From NCBI GenBank assembly GCA_014529385.2, contig CM043945.1, forward strand, positions 98,498,612 through 98,562,611: 64,000 nt of DNA, written 5' to 3'. Below the pieces are notes generated by a model. The model was not told the origin of the DNA. It ran no database searches and saw nothing but the letters and a program-made list of their open reading frames with translations. The stretch is from Adiantum capillus-veneris (lineage: Eukaryota; Streptophyta; Polypodiopsida; Polypodiales; Pteridaceae). A program made the translations under genes and the position numbers. Positions 21,561-33,900 of the stretch are shown one piece after another (the stretch's first letter is position 1; every line of letters starts with the position of its first letter).

Positions 21561-23548
21561 GTATGTCCCTCAAAACGTTTTTCTCATTCCTTTTTCAAGA
21601 AATCAAGAAAGATCCTTATTTGAATTAATGTGGAACAGAAAAGGCAACGGCAGGTGGTGGGCATAAGAATTTTTTTTTGTCTTTACAGGTGTTCTCCTTC
21701 TCTCTCTATTGGTGGCTTTCTCTCGATTGCTCTTGGTGCTACAGTTACGCACGCAACAGAGGGAGACGAGGAGCGCAAATACGATCTCTCTCTCTCTCTC
21801 TCTCTCAACCCAAGACGACAGGGCAGGGGCTGCTATCGGTACGATTTCTCTCTCTCGCTCCTGTGTGTCTGTGTCTTTTGGAGGCAAGGCAGCAGATGTC
21901 CCTTTCTCCCTCCCTCTCTCTTATTAAGGTAGTGAAGAGAGATGGAGATACACACAAGCCTGTGAAGTGGACGGGGCAATGGCAAGGCGGCGATGTGAAG
22001 GAAAGAAGTAATCAAATGGTACATGCTGCAACACAGAGAGAGAGGGGGAGAGAAAAACAGAGAGGCAATGTGTGATCACGAGGACGGAGAGATAGTGCGA
22101 GATTGATGCTCTTTTGGCTTGCGAGAGTGAAGCTGAGCCTGATGAGGCCTGTGTTGTGGTAGCTATGTGCCTGATATGCGCAAAAGCCATGATGCAGGCA
22201 GTATGTGGGAACGAAGGAAAGGGGAACTTTTCCTTTTGGGCGTGGGAGGGTGCAAAATCTTGGGACTTAATTAATTAATGATTGTAGAATAGACCCAATA
22301 TAAGTGTGATGTATTGGGCACTATTATTGTTATCCCAATGTCTCCTAAGCAACGTTTGTTTGATCTCTCTTGTGGCCCATACAAGTGGGTTGCATTTCTC
22401 TACATAGAGGTTTGTAGGGTACTTTTTACTCTCTTATGGAGGTTTCTTTTTTCTTTCCTTTTTTTAGTTGTAGACACTACTTATGCCCTTTTTCACCTTG
22501 GTTGACTTTGGTCATATTCTTTGTGCTTCATGCCCACTTGTTTCTCCAAAATTACATCCCATGGGAAGGCACATTTTACATCCAAGGGGGTTGTATCCAT
22601 GCAATAATGTAGCCCTATTCTCTACACTGTGTGTGTGCGCGTGCATGCCCCCCCCCCCCCCCCCCCCCCCCCCTCCTTTCAACCCTTTATGTGTTTATGA
22701 ATGGCTGGTGTTCGATATCATTAACAAATGATTCTACCTGAAGATGCTATTTGTCTTTGTTGTTGTTATCACACTTATACTGGGTCTATTCTACAATCAT
22801 TAATTAATTAAGTCCCAAGATTCTGCACCCTCCCACGCCCAAAAGGAAAAGTTCCCCTTTCCTTCGTTCCCACGTACTGCCTGCGTCATGACTTTTGCGC
22901 ATATCAGGCGCACAACTACCACAACACAAGCCTCATCAGGCTCAGCTTCACTCTTGCAAGCCAAAAGAGAATCAATCTCGCACTGTCTCTCCATCCTTGC
23001 GATCACACATTGCCTTTCTGTTTTCTCTCCCCCTCTCTCTCTCTATTGCAGCATGTACCATTCGATTACTTCTTTCCTTCACATCACCGCCTTGCCATTG
23101 CCCCGTCCACTTCACAGGCTTGTGTGTATCTCCATCTCTCTTCACTGCATCGCTACCTAGGCTTCCTTCGCTACCTTAATAAGAGAGAGAGAGAGGGAGA
23201 GAGGGACATCTGCTGCCCTGCCTCCAAAAGACACAGACACACAAGAGCGAGAGAGAGAAGTCGTATTGATAGCAGCCCCTGCCCTCTCGTCTTGGGTTTG
23301 GAGAGAGAGAGAAAGAGAGAGATTGCATCTGTGCTCCTCGTCTCCCTCTGTTGTGTGCGCAACTGTAGCACCGAGAGCAATCGAGAGAAAGCCACCAATA
23401 GAGAGAGAAGGAGAACACCTATAAAGACAAAAAAAAATTCTTATGCCCACCACCTACCGCGCTGCCTTTTCTGTTCGACATTAATTAAAAAAAGGATCTT
23501 TCTTGATTCCTTGAAAAAGGAATGAGAAAAACGTTTTGAGGGACATAC
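21561..23548. mobile_element. 2-kb element with about 750-bp inverted arms
   Basis: The left arm (about 21561-22310) and right arm (about 22766-23548) are reverse complements over their whole length. Outer ends are GTATGTCCCTCAAAACGTTT and AAACGTTTTGAGGGACATAC. Inner parts include GGAAAGGGGAACTTTTCC and its complement, and the inner limit is near AGTGTGAT / ATCACACT. The loop is about 455 bp and holds a 26-base C tract. CTA lies directly outside both ends and could be a 3-bp target duplication, or part of the inverted repeat with a 1-bp slip. The structure resembles a foldback-type transposon; a transcript would fold into a very long hairpin. No transposase is encoded. Confidence 0.75.
22648..22673. 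repeat. Poly-C tract (26 bases)
   Basis: C homopolymer in the loop of the large inverted repeat, preceded by GTGTGTGTGCGCGTGCATG. Confidence 0.95.
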
Positions 23549-24210
23549 CTAGGCAAACTTAAACTTCTTCAAACATTAGACTACTTCGTTCCAGAAGCTC
23601 AACATTCTCTAATCCAAACACCAGACTCTTAACAAGCATGTTATGAGCGTCAAATGTTTTCCCTAATAAGAAGACAAAACCGCCCAATGTCAAGGACATG
23701 GAAAAGCGCACAAAAACAAGCTCTGGGTGTATGTACAACTCTATAATGCCATGCAACCAGAGGAAAAGTCTACTCCCAAAGCAAAGACGACTCAGGCCCT
23801 CTACTTTCACGAAAATGACATAGCAACGTTGGGAATTTGGTCGCCAACCTCTAGCTCTCCTAAGAAAATTAGCATATTATACTCAGTATTGTATAATATA
23901 CATGTATATGCATATGTATCAAAATTTTCCCCTGAGAAAGTGCTTTGGTCCGCCCTTCCAAGTTCCACCAATTTTCAAAAAATAGCTTTTCATAGGAAAT
24001 TTTTCCACTGCACCTTGCGCCCCCTCTCCCCCCCAAAAGTGAACCACCCACCCAATGTGCCCACCTTCTCACCGACTTGCTAGAGCAGCTCTCACAACAC
24101 TCCTGTGAAGGGGTCCCTTGTAACAAGAGGACACCAAGAGTCACAAGAAGATTTAGAAATTTTCTCATGTAGGAAAACGGAGTCTTTTCCAATGTTTTTC
24201 ATACAATGAA
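23549..24210. other. Non-coding, nothing recognised
   Basis: Short open frames on both strands show no family features. No repeat copy of this stretch was noticed in the window. Confidence 0.45.
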
Positions 24211-24386
24211 TAACATCATGAGCTTGTGCTCGAGAGGCGCCGCATACCTAGCTAGGTACGATTGGGGGCAAGGCCTGCCCCCAATCGTACCTAGCTAGGT
24301 ATGCGGCGCCTCTCGAGCACAAGCCTTGCCCCCAATCATACCTAGCTAGGTATGCGGCGCCTCTCGAGCACAAGCTCATGATGTTA
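24211..24386. repeat. Palindrome cluster: three copies of a 50-bp unit
   Basis: Arms 24211-24273 and 24324-24386 are complementary at 62 of 63 positions. A third copy (24275-24324) lies between them in the orientation of the right arm and pairs with the left arm over about 49 bases with a loop of only a few bases. Each unit contains nested palindromes: CTCGAG, GGCGCC and ACCTAGCTAGGT. The near absence of mutations suggests recent origin or gene conversion. No coding capacity. Confidence 0.9.
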
Positions 24387-24399
24387 AGGTAAGTCACAA

Positions 24400-24748
24400 T
24401 GTGGGAATTATTGTGAGAATTTGTCCAAAACTTCTTATGAGTGATAGCATGCCCGACCTTGCCGCATATTTAAAGGGACTAGGCCTATCTAAAAGCAGTA
24501 CATGAAACGTATTTGGTGCTAAAAGCTACCAGCGCCAAAAAATAAGAAATCCGTATGCCTGCCACGTCAGCAATTCAGCAACGAAAATCTGTAGAGTGCC
24601 ACGTGGCATGCCGGCACAATTCACGGAGCATCCGTACAACTCCCGCTTGATACGCAACGATTTCACTGTGTATGTGTGTATGTGTGTGCACTGTGGGTCG
24701 TCATGTCTTTATTGGCTTTACACATCAGCAGTTAGTGATATCTCCCCT
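24400..24748 (-). repeat. Chromovirus LTR fragment (element F)
   Basis: Resembles the LTRs of element E: 'CTAAAAGC..TACATGAAA', 'AGAAATCCGTA', 'TGCCACGTCAGCA' and, at the end, 'TTAGTGATATCTCCCCTTCT', equivalent to the LTR end and purine tract near 50250. The left end was not resolved. Confidence 0.55.
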
Positions 24749-25450
24749 TCTTAAAAGAAGAGTAATCCTCCATGATTACAGTATATTTGCAAAACAACTC
24801 AAGTTAGCTCAATTCCATTTGACATTCACTTTTCTCATTCCCGGTCGGACCTCTTGATATTCCGGCCTAGCAAAATTAGCCATTATGCCCAGACCGTGCT
24901 GATCCCCAACGGGTGTCTCGATTCACTAAGATTACACATCCAAGGCAATCTCACCCAATTAAGAAATATTTAGTGGTTGACACATCACAATGCAACGGAT
25001 GCTCACATATGCATGTCACAAGACACAACAAACAGTGCCGCTGAGCACTCCTCCGAGACGGACGATCTGCGGCATGAGGTAGCTACCTCGTCACTCCCCT
25101 CGCAAATAACCTAAAAAGGTCCGGGTCATGAGCTCAGAGGATTGATATGCTCCCCAAGCCACAACCTGCGTCGCTTGGAGGTTTCAAGCATAGAACTAAA
25201 CGCTCCCTAGACACCCTGTATGCGTCGTTCAGAGTTTTTCTAGCATACAAAAAAACGCTCCCCAGACACCTGGTTTGCATCGTTCCGAGGTCAAATCGCA
25301 ATTCTTGAGGACTTCACCGAGGAGTACATCACAAATCATTGAAACCAATATTAAAAACCAGAGTCAAACAATTCTCAAATCGGTACCAAGACAGGTTTAA
25401 AGCAGATAACCATCCATTTCAAATAAATTTCAAATAGTACACAAAGCAAG
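24749..25450 (-). other. 3' untranslated region of chromovirus F
   Basis: Shows patchy similarity to the 3' region of element E (50253-50640), for example around 'GATTCACTAAGATT'. It includes a three-copy imperfect tandem repeat of about 54 bp at 25149-25300 (GCTCCCCAGACACC ... AGCATA...AAAC) and a 14-bp palindrome GAGGTAGCTACCTC near 25077. Confidence 0.5.
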
Positions 25451-25459
25451 TAGAAAATT

Positions 25460-26100
25460 TATTTGGGTTTTTTGTTTGGACATCCGAACTTTGAGGACGG
25501 AAGGTTTATCCTTCAGCATCAAGGTAATTGTACGGTTCCGAATCTAGAGTGTCGCGTCATTCTTGTCATGCAAAGGCATGCCCAATAGAACGTTGCAATT
25601 TGTCCAACTTCATGATGTGGAAATCGGCTTTTCCATGGTATTCTTTGATGGCCACTAGAAGAGCACCAATAAGTGGTACCACCTTCTAAGTTTGGCCTGT
25701 GGCTAGCTCTGCCTCAAGTTGGCCACCTTGTGAATCATAGTCAAAATCCATCTTCTTGAGGAATTCAGGATGGATGAAGTTCTCAGTAGCTCAGGGTCAA
25801 AGAAGATAAGGGCTTTCAAGTCGTTGACTTTGCCATAGGCTCCGCATAGTTTCAAGATTAATTCCATAAATATCACGTACAAGGCCAATGGCAGGTCTAG
25901 CTCTCTTAGCCGCAGATGGTCCTGGGGATCTATCGATTGTCAGAGTGGGATGTTGCTTTGAAGATGTAGAGGCTCTTTGAGGACATGTATTGAAAGTATG
26001 ACCAGTTTGAAAACATTTAAAGCATCGGCCTCCTTGTAACAGGGTTTCTTGTTGACGCTATGTCACATGAGGCCTTCGAGCTTGACTTTTACGAGATTCC
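25460..26100 (-). pseudogene. Chromovirus F: zinc knuckle and protease region
   Basis: Reading down from 26060, 'CFKCFQTGHTFNTC' is a CCHC zinc knuckle of Gag (about 26022-25980). It is followed by 'PSAAKRARPAIGLV' and a degraded region with 'LCGAYGKVNDLKALIFFDPE' and 'PEFLKKMDFDYDSQGG' (about 25860-25700), placed where gypsy elements have protease. Stops interrupt all frames. The RT, RNase H and integrase expected next are absent; the sequence passes to the 3' untranslated region. Confidence 0.6.
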
Positions 26101-26299
26101 CAGGGATTTAGTTGTTGTTGCCGGGAGTTCTACTTGTTTGCCGTAGTGTCTTCTGTAGTAAACTCGAGCTTCCCTTTCATAAGTTTGTAGCCAACCGCGG
26201 CATGATCCATAAGCAGGAATCTTTAAACGTGATGGCATTCCAATGGTGTATTAATTGCATTGATCTTCCAAGGGAACCATCTTGAAGAAAGACATCGGA

Positions 26300-26720
26300 A
26301 GGTAGACGTCAAGAAACCTTTGGTAGTAGCTTTCCAAGGTCTCCGTGACAAGCATTTTCAGTTGCCCCATTCTGACAAGATCTGGACTGAAGTCATATAA
26401 CTGCGTGCAAAATTTGTCTTGAAAGCTTGCCGTGTCCTTGGAGCATGTGGTTGTCTCGCTATTCCATAAATCTTTGATTCTTCCGTATAATTCCCCAAAG
26501 CATAGATGTTGTCGAATTGTTGGAAGAACCGCAAAGCTTTCTTTTGATCTTTCACTCCAGAAAAGGTGAAAATTTTTATTGTGGTGCTGCCATCTTTGAA
26601 ATCCTTTAGGTGGTTAGGCACGTACCCCGGATATGGATAATAAGGATATCCATACGGGCTCAACAAGACAAAAATGTTGCATTCATTTTGTCTTTTAAAA
26701 CATGCACTAGAATAATACAT
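26300..26720 (-). pseudogene. Chromovirus F: Gag capsid fragment
   Basis: An open frame of 120 codons (26720-26358) contains 'GSTTIKIFTFSGVKDQKKAL' and 'RFFQQFDNIYALGNYTEESK', the start of a Retrotrans_gag domain. It continues across a frameshift into 'MSFFKMVPLEDQCN'-like remnants. Together with the knuckle at 26020 it represents Gag of a gypsy element. It is joined at about 26730 to the 3' end of element H, so one of them was rearranged. Confidence 0.65.
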
Positions 26721-26734
26721 ACATGAGAGAGTAC

Positions 26735-26939
26735 ATGTAACAGGTTCATTTTAGAAATTCCCATTTCAGAGTACTTCTATACATAAAATCACCAGCAGAA
26801 TATTGTCAATCCATCAGTATCCCTGAAATCTCAAAAGAAATCAGTTGGTGCTTAGAATAGGTGGGACGTTCTTAGCGCCCTTGATAATCTCAAATGGTGC
26901 CTTCCTCGTAGACGTATGAACTGTGTTGTTGTAGGCAAA
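26735..26939 (-). pseudogene. Chromovirus H: integrase end and 3' region, part 1
   Basis: 26841-26939 reads 'TFAYNNTVHTSTRKAPFEII' and 'GAKNVPPILST', the integrase C-terminal core of a chromovirus; the paralogue at 51307-51534 reads 'EFAYNNIVHTSTGKVPFEII'. After an internal deletion, 26735-26835 matches the 3' untranslated region of E (50650-50740). Element C inserted at 26939/26940, so the upstream integrase continues at 35786. Confidence 0.8.
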
Positions 26940-27190
26940 TGTGCGCTCCTTGCCGCACTGTCGAAGCAAGGGACTTGCCAATATACCGTGTGCGAGCCAC
27001 AAATGGCTCCAAGCACACAACAAGCCTAAACTAGCAAGCTCAAGAGAGCAAAGGGTGTGTCACTCACCGCTCTACGCTCGCCTTCGTGGTGGATTCCTCG
27101 CCGCGATGAAGAAGAAGCTGCAGTCGTGCCGCGCTCAACCACTTCGCCGCCGTCGTGCCTTTGTAATGCTCGATCGCACACACACTCTCC

Positions 27191-27222
<32 letters not shown>

Positions 27223-27463
27223 AGGAGGTGAAGAAGAAGAAGATGGAGATGGAGCAAGAGCACTCTTCAATTGCACAAATGAGAGAATGAGTAAAAATTA
27301 GGTTTAGTTGGCTTTTATAGGAGCTCACCCCATTCACACTTGGGCGCCCATGCTTAGCCAACTAATCCCTTGAATGTCGACAAGCCCGGTACCTGACTCT
27401 ACCAAATACATAATACACGTCCATCGTAGGCGATAGGGTGTCCGTGTGCCGTGAGGGTTAACA
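26940..27463 (-). repeat. Element C 3' LTR
   Basis: Plus-strand sequence TGTGCGCTCCTTGCC ... GTGAGGGTTAACA. Contains CT and CA dinucleotide tracts (about 27186-27222). A deletion near 27366 removes about 54 bp present in the other LTR. Confidence 0.93.
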
Positions 27464-27480
27464 TGCCCCCCTTCCTGATG
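27464..27480 (-). other. Element C polypurine tract
   Basis: On the minus strand reads CATCAGGAAGGGGGGCA directly before the 3' LTR, the expected primer site for plus-strand DNA synthesis. Confidence 0.75.
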
Positions 27481-29434
27481 TAGATTCCGTCCTCGGAAGC
27501 TATTGAGTTGAAGCTGGTTCGTCGAGGTGGAAGAGCATTTGAGATGAATGTCCTTAGCCTTCTTCAGTCACTGCAAAATCAAACAACATTGGCACAGTAA
27601 TTGCATTCTCTTAAAAAGCATATGCAGTTTTAGGTAGACAAATTGATTGGTAAAAGAATTTCAAACAATTTGTTAGCAATGAACATTAAATTGCAATGTA
27701 ATCAAATGCATAAACAGATGTAAAGGTAAAAATTAAACAAGTCTGGGGTCGCTAATTTGACGGTCGAAAGGCACTAGAGATCGAATATTAATACCATGGG
27801 TAAGCTTCTTAATTTTCTGTGGTCAATTAAGTTGTTTAATCGCGAGAGCCAAGTATTCATGTTCGAGGGCTGACTAGAGGCTATATCTAGAAGACCTTGT
27901 AGTTAAGCTACCATAAAAGGAATTTCTCATGAAATCATCGCCTGACTGATTACTTTTTCTTTGACCCCCCAAAGTCTTTTCACATTGATTCAATTATGAT
28001 GTGTGTGCTTATTTTGTATGCCTTGGGTTTTTTGCTTTTCAAGGAAAAGCGCCCACACTGGGAACCTCTAGGGCTCTAGTACCATAGGCGATACATGTGA
28101 GTGAAGTACCAAATCAAGCTGAGATTTCTCTTCCAGCTTAAAATTTTACATTGTGGCACTTTGATTTTTTGTTTGTTCATTTTCAGCATTTAAATTTTGT
28201 AACTTTGGGGGGTCATATAACACTGTTACCCTCCCCAGGCTCATCACATTAGTAAACTCCCTTTATAATACTTAAGCTAAAGGTCAATAGGGTTAAGCCC
28301 ACTAGAAAGCCCTAGTACATTTCATACAATGCTGCCTAAATCGGATTAAGAACCTAAGTAACCATTGCTTATTAGGAAGGCATTCCCCATGGTATTAAGA
28401 GAAGATTTCTAATATCTAGCTTGGTCAAACTAGCTTAGTCGGACTGCTTGATTTTTAAACCTAGACAAGTGATTATGACAAAACATTACATTGAATTAAA
28501 TGTTTGATACTAAGCCAATGCGCTGAATATTATGCTACCAATCACAATCAAAGCAGACAAACATAGATGCAAAAAGATAAGGGCAATGCTAATGGAAGAA
28601 ACACCTGTTTGTGTTGATGGTCGCGCTTGATTTGAAGTGTGAACGAGAGAAAGGTTCCATGAAGGTCCAAATCCTATCAATAGCAACACGCTCCTGTACA
28701 CACTAGGAAACAAAAGGAATACCTCCAGGAGGCACATCAGTGGGAAAAGAGAACTTCGCTAATCACTCAACTCTAAAACAGAAACACTCCTATCGTACTA
28801 ATCTTACCTACCCTCCATCACTCAAGTGATGAGGATCAAAGGTGTTTTATGGCATAGGTTTCTGTTTCACTGTACCAGATGTGACATGTGTAGGTCTGAG
28901 TCAATGTTTTGACTTTTATTGTGCATACTCGTTTGCTAATTGCTCTTGCTCTTTATTTTTTTTTTTTTGTGAGTATAAAGCTTTATATGTACATTCCCTA
29001 AGATTGGTGATTAAGAGGTCAGGGAAAAAGGTTGAGAGGGAAGCAAGTGAATGATGGATGTCAGCAAACACTCCCCCCTTCCTTGGGTAGATCATACCGT
29101 TTGAAATGAGCTTGTCACCCTTTGAAACCAATTGTTCCAGTTGGTAATAGGTGAGGATTTTTGCCAGTAGTTTTCTATTACCCTAGGTGCCTCGTCAAGT
29201 TGCAAGGGTGGTAAGGTACTCCCCAGGATCGAACTTGAAGTGGTTCATCAGGTGATTCTTGAACACTGGGAGGTGTGGATTCTTTTGTAGCTTCATGGAG
29301 GTCCACTACTATAGATGGAGGCTGTGTAGAAGCTTTTACCTCTATGGATGTATTACATGAGGAGCTAGAATCTTCATGGGACTCCCCCCTTCCTGAGCTA
29401 GGTGGAACAAATCGTTCTTTCTTTGGTACCCAAA
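27481..29434 (-). other. Element C 3' non-coding region
   Basis: About 2 kb between the protease ORF and the polypurine tract, in the place where pol genes would lie in an autonomous relative. All frames are closed by frequent stops, and no RT, RNase H or integrase block is visible. Confidence 0.7.
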
Positions 29435-30987
29435 CTAGCTCGGGAACGGGTGTGTAGCATTCTGTGATTTTTTCCTTTCCACGATTTTGATTCGTTTTGG
29501 AGCTACGGGATTGGGCTCACTTGGGTCAGGTGATAGGTAAGAGCACAATCTACGTTTTGGCACCCAGATTTGATCATTTCCTTGATAGTAGCCTTGGGCT
29601 TCCAATAGTCGTTTAGGGATCCATCGCAACATTTTCTTACTTTTCTTGGAGCGAGTGGTACGTTTCTTACAAGGCTTCTGTTTTTTAGCACTAGCTATGG
29701 TCACTAAAGAAGCTTTAGGGACCCACTTGTATGTTTTCTTCGTTACATTAGGATGAGTCTTGTCGGAAGCGATATGCATTGCTTGTAGCATATTTAAGGG
29801 TATAGGCATTTCATCCCCCTCAGGTGTTACCCAGGTCGTCCCCCTATTTCCCCAAGTGTCTATGGTTGATGCTAGGTGGACCCAATCCACATTGTCCGAC
29901 TCAGTCATCCCAGGTAAGATATCCATATAAGGAGAATCTTGGCCAATGTCTGTATCCTTCTTACAAGTGTAACAATATTGTAGTGGGGCCGAGTGAACTG
30001 TGGTGTCAGAGCGATGATCAATAATGGTTTTACTCCCTAAGGGGTGTACCTTACCAGTCACCAAATCCACTCTAAGGACAGAGTCTTGGAATTGCAAATA
30101 GACATGATTTTTAGACCAATCGTGAACCATTTGTGCTTCCCTCATGAATGGTCGTCCTAAAATCATTTCATATGACATAAGGTGTTTAGAGAAATCCATT
30201 ACAATGAACGTATGTCGTACCTTGTGTCCTAGAACTTTGATCTTAAGATCCTTGAGCATCCCCATAGGTTTGGCTATGGTACCATTTGCCATCTTTACCA
30301 CAATGTTAGTAACACTGAGGCGGGGTTTTCCCATGGATTCCCAACAATCTTTTGTAACGATGCTAACTCCCGCACCACCATCAAGAATTCCCTTTATAGT
30401 TAATCCCTTGGTAGTGATGGGTAGGGTCGCATTAGACTCGTCGCCTTCAAAATACTGCCCTAATTCGTTAATGGGTACCTCGATCACAGACTCGTGTCCA
30501 TCTAAGTCAAGTGATTGCACATGATTTTCCTCATCAATCATAATCGAGTCAGGCCTATTTGGTTGCGCAAACTGCGGTAATCCCGTTCGTAGCTCTCCGT
30601 TAAGGAATGCTCGAAGTGCAAGGAATAACTCAGGATCTCCATACAGCTTTGCTATGATCGTGGTTCGGACCTCAGAAGACATGAAGTCCACTAGTTTGGC
30701 AACATTCATTGGCGTTTTGCAGGGTGTAGGTCCTTGACTAGGAACTGGTGAGGATGGAATCTCATATTCCTCAATGGGATCAGGTATTCCTTCGTTAAAC
30801 ATCCTTTCCAACAAAAGGGTGTATGCTCACTTTCTGATGTCCTGTCCTCACTCCCTTCTTGGATGATACTAGATATGGCTAACGGTCTATGGTTCATGTG
30901 GGGTGGATGAACTTGCGTGGGAAACACTGTGTCATGAATTTTGACATGCATGGGTTCTGGTTCTAGTTTCCTTTGAGTCTCCTCCAC
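29435..30987 (-). pseudogene. Element C ORF2 with retroviral-type protease
   Basis: The main frame is 30814-29435 (459 codons); its first part is at 30987-30815 one frameshift away ('SESEHT' then 'LLERMFNEGIPDPIEEYEIP'). Residues 140-240 form an aspartic protease: 'GILDGGAGVSIVTKDCWESMG' (active-site D-G-G) and, further on, 'YEMILGRPFM', the usual closing block. The C-terminal 130 residues hold repeated Trp-Val/Ile-Pro-Lys motifs ('YKWVPK', 'LRWIPKRLLEAQGYY', 'IWVPKRRL') in a basic context. The ORF begins with a GTG overlapping the last base of the gag TAG, in the -1 frame. With one frameshift it is close to intact. Confidence 0.8.
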
Positions 30988-33900
30988 TAAACCTTTAGAT
31001 GTTTCACCTGCTTAATCTCGTCTACTGGGTTTGGGTACGTCCCAATCTTCTTTTTACGATTCTTCCCTTTTTGCCCCTGCGGTTTATCTTGGGGGTCTTG
31101 GATTGGATTTGGAAACACTTGTGGTGTTTTCAGAGGCTCTTTATGATTTTCTCTTATTCGGTTTTCATTTGGTTCCATGTTACGGTTTTCTTTGTCGGTC
31201 TTTCCCTTTGTGGTATTGGTTCTAGTCTCCATTGTCTCGACTGAATCTGAATCATCCTCGAGGTCATTCATATACACGGGGTCATCTCCTGTTCCTATGT
31301 TTGTTTTGGAACTTGGCTTTGAATTTTCCGTATTCTGCGACTTCTTCCTTCGTGTCTTCTTTTTCTTTGCTTGGATAACTGACGCGGTATCTCTCTCTTC
31401 GAGGATATGTCCTGGCCCTTGAAGCATGGACCGTGTAATCGCATAAGCGGGTGCGACGGGTGGTATTGGCGATGTCACACTAGCAATTTCGACCAAATTC
31501 AGGGGTGTGATTTTAGGCGCATTTGGGTTATAGGGGCATTGGGCAATCAAGTGATCTATGCCACAACGATTACATGTGAGTATTGGCATTGCAGACGTGC
31601 TCCCTTGATTCATTTGCATCTGTGCAGCATTCTTTTGCAGCCTAATAGGGCACTCCGCTGCTCGATGTGGTCCACCACACTCGTAGCATTGAAGAGGTGG
31701 CCTCCTAGCCTGGGTGTTGATATTTTGACCTCTGGATGCGAGAGCAGCAGCTTGATAAACCGGCTTGACTTGTCCCCAACAATCTTCCATGTAGTATATA
31801 GGACACTCTTCCAATGTATCAAGTCCGTAGGCAATACTAGTGTCTATTTCCTCCTCACAGCCATCTGGATAAGCATTTGATGGCTCGCAACCCACTTGGT
31901 TCATAGGGGCGACTCTTGGATGCGGGGGCTGCGGTCCTAGCACAGGAGGTGGTAGCGGTGTAGCTTGTACAACATTTTGAGATCTAGGGACCATGTGTTG
32001 CGGTAGTTGCTCAACAGGTGGAGTAGGCATCAATACAGGAGCTCGAGGCGCATCCGTCCAGGCTACAGGTGGTCTATTTGCCATCATACGTTTGATCATT
32101 AAACAATCCTTAGCTTGGTGACCATACCTACCACATGCGTTGCAAGTTCCATTAAATTTTACTCTAAACGTAGGGCACTCACTAGTGCTATGTGGACCTA
32201 AGCAAATGGAACACCATTGTTGCTCCCTTCTTGGATACATGTGACTATTTTGAGGGGGTCGATTATCCTTAAGAGACTCTTGGATTGCCTTGGTGAGGTC
32301 TGTCAAGAATGTCTCAAATACCTTTGGCTCATTGGCAATGGGCTTTGCAGTCATGGGTTCATACTCAATGGCTTGTGAGCTAGTGGATCTCGTGTCAGTA
32401 GACACCCTCATGCCTGCTATCATCAAGTTGTCCTCTAATTGGATTGCATTGGCAGTGACATCTTCCCAGGTTGTGATACCTCTAATCACTAGTCCATTAT
32501 AGATTCCTTCATTCCTCAACCCTCGAATGAATCGATCAAGCAGTTGGTTATTGTTGAAGCGCTCATTTACAGGGCAACGAGAGTTTAAGTGCTTTAGACG
32601 ACTAATGAAGTCCCTTACTGACTCTCCTTCCTTACGTTCGGCCTTCTGTAGCTGAGATGCTACACCCCAAAGCACACCTTCTCGTATGTACTCCTTTAGA
32701 AACAACCTTGAAGGGTAGGGTAGATTGTTTTCTCGTCCACCCTTAGGGTCCTATACCAATCTCCAGCCTTCCCACTTAATGTCAAGCTTAAGGCATTGCA
32801 CTTATGTAGTTCGTTGCGTTCCCCTAAGGAATCACATACTTGTTCAAACACTTCAATGTGTTTCCTAGCATCTTCGTCCCCATTGAATTTTTGCGTGAGT
32901 TTGGCAATTTGTACTGCCTTACTTCTAGGCTCTCTATCAGATGCATGACACATATTTTCCGCGATAGATCGACCTATGGTTTGAGCAAACGCTGCCAAGT
33001 CACCTATGTGAGGAGGTAGGGCCGGTGGAGGTACTCTTGGAATCATATGTGGGAGAGGGACGGGTGCCGGTCTTGGCATATGTGTGGATGATGCAGGATA
33101 TGGAACATAACCGGGCATAGGTCCACTCGGATAAGAGCTAGGGAGCGGCACTCGAGGAGCATAAGCAAGTGGTACAATTGGAGGTGTGGGGGCCATGTGT
33201 GCATAAGGGGCTAGAGGCACATACGGTCGAGGCCCCATATTAGGTACTACGACACTAGGTAGTGGCACTGCGCTAACCGTAGATGTCATCGGTACATTCT
33301 CTGTTAGGCTTATCCCTGGAGTGAGCACTATGTTTTCCTTGATAGAGGGTTGAGCCAAGTTAGGGAAGCTAAAGTTTTCGCTCGGAGGCTCAGATTGCAT
33401 AGAGACCCCAGGTGAAATGACGTAAGATGGGTCCATGGGACTCATTAGAGGAGTCTCCATTTGTGATAGAGTAGGCTGTTGAGCCTTGCTCGTATCCAGA
33501 AATCTCATGGGGCCAGTTGAGAGTATATTTACCCCTCGGTTTTGCCTTTCGGATTGAATAATGCCATGGATAACATTACAGATCATTTTCTGTTGATCTT
33601 CGATGCTCGTGGCACTAGAGGTGGATTGTACAATCTCTATCCATCCTACATGGTAGGCGTGGCCAGAGTGTAGATCCGTCAACACCTCAGTGTGGAGGTC
33701 GTATGTCCAATGATCATTAATGAACAATCCTTCTAGAGTCGACGTGTTAACGGTTTCTTGTGAGGTAGAAGCAATATTGCTCCCCGTGGTTTTACTTGTC
33801 ACCAACGGTACTCTAGAGGGAACTTCTGAAGGAGGCAGCTCAACAGGGCCTTCTTGGTAAGAAGTTGGTAGGATATCCACATGGACACTCTTTGGGGGTG

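Noticed and set aside
21630-22190. Overlapping ORFs on both strands in the large inverted repeat
   Set aside because: The same frames recur in the complementary arm and are dominated by CT/GA tracts; no domain is visible.
24211-24386. CRISPR-like spaced repeats
   Set aside because: Three copies in mixed orientation with almost no spacers, in plant DNA; it is a palindrome cluster.
32696-32705. Programmed frameshift in element C Gag
   Set aside because: The frame change falls inside the capsid domain, where programmed shifts are not expected; a simple indel is more likely.
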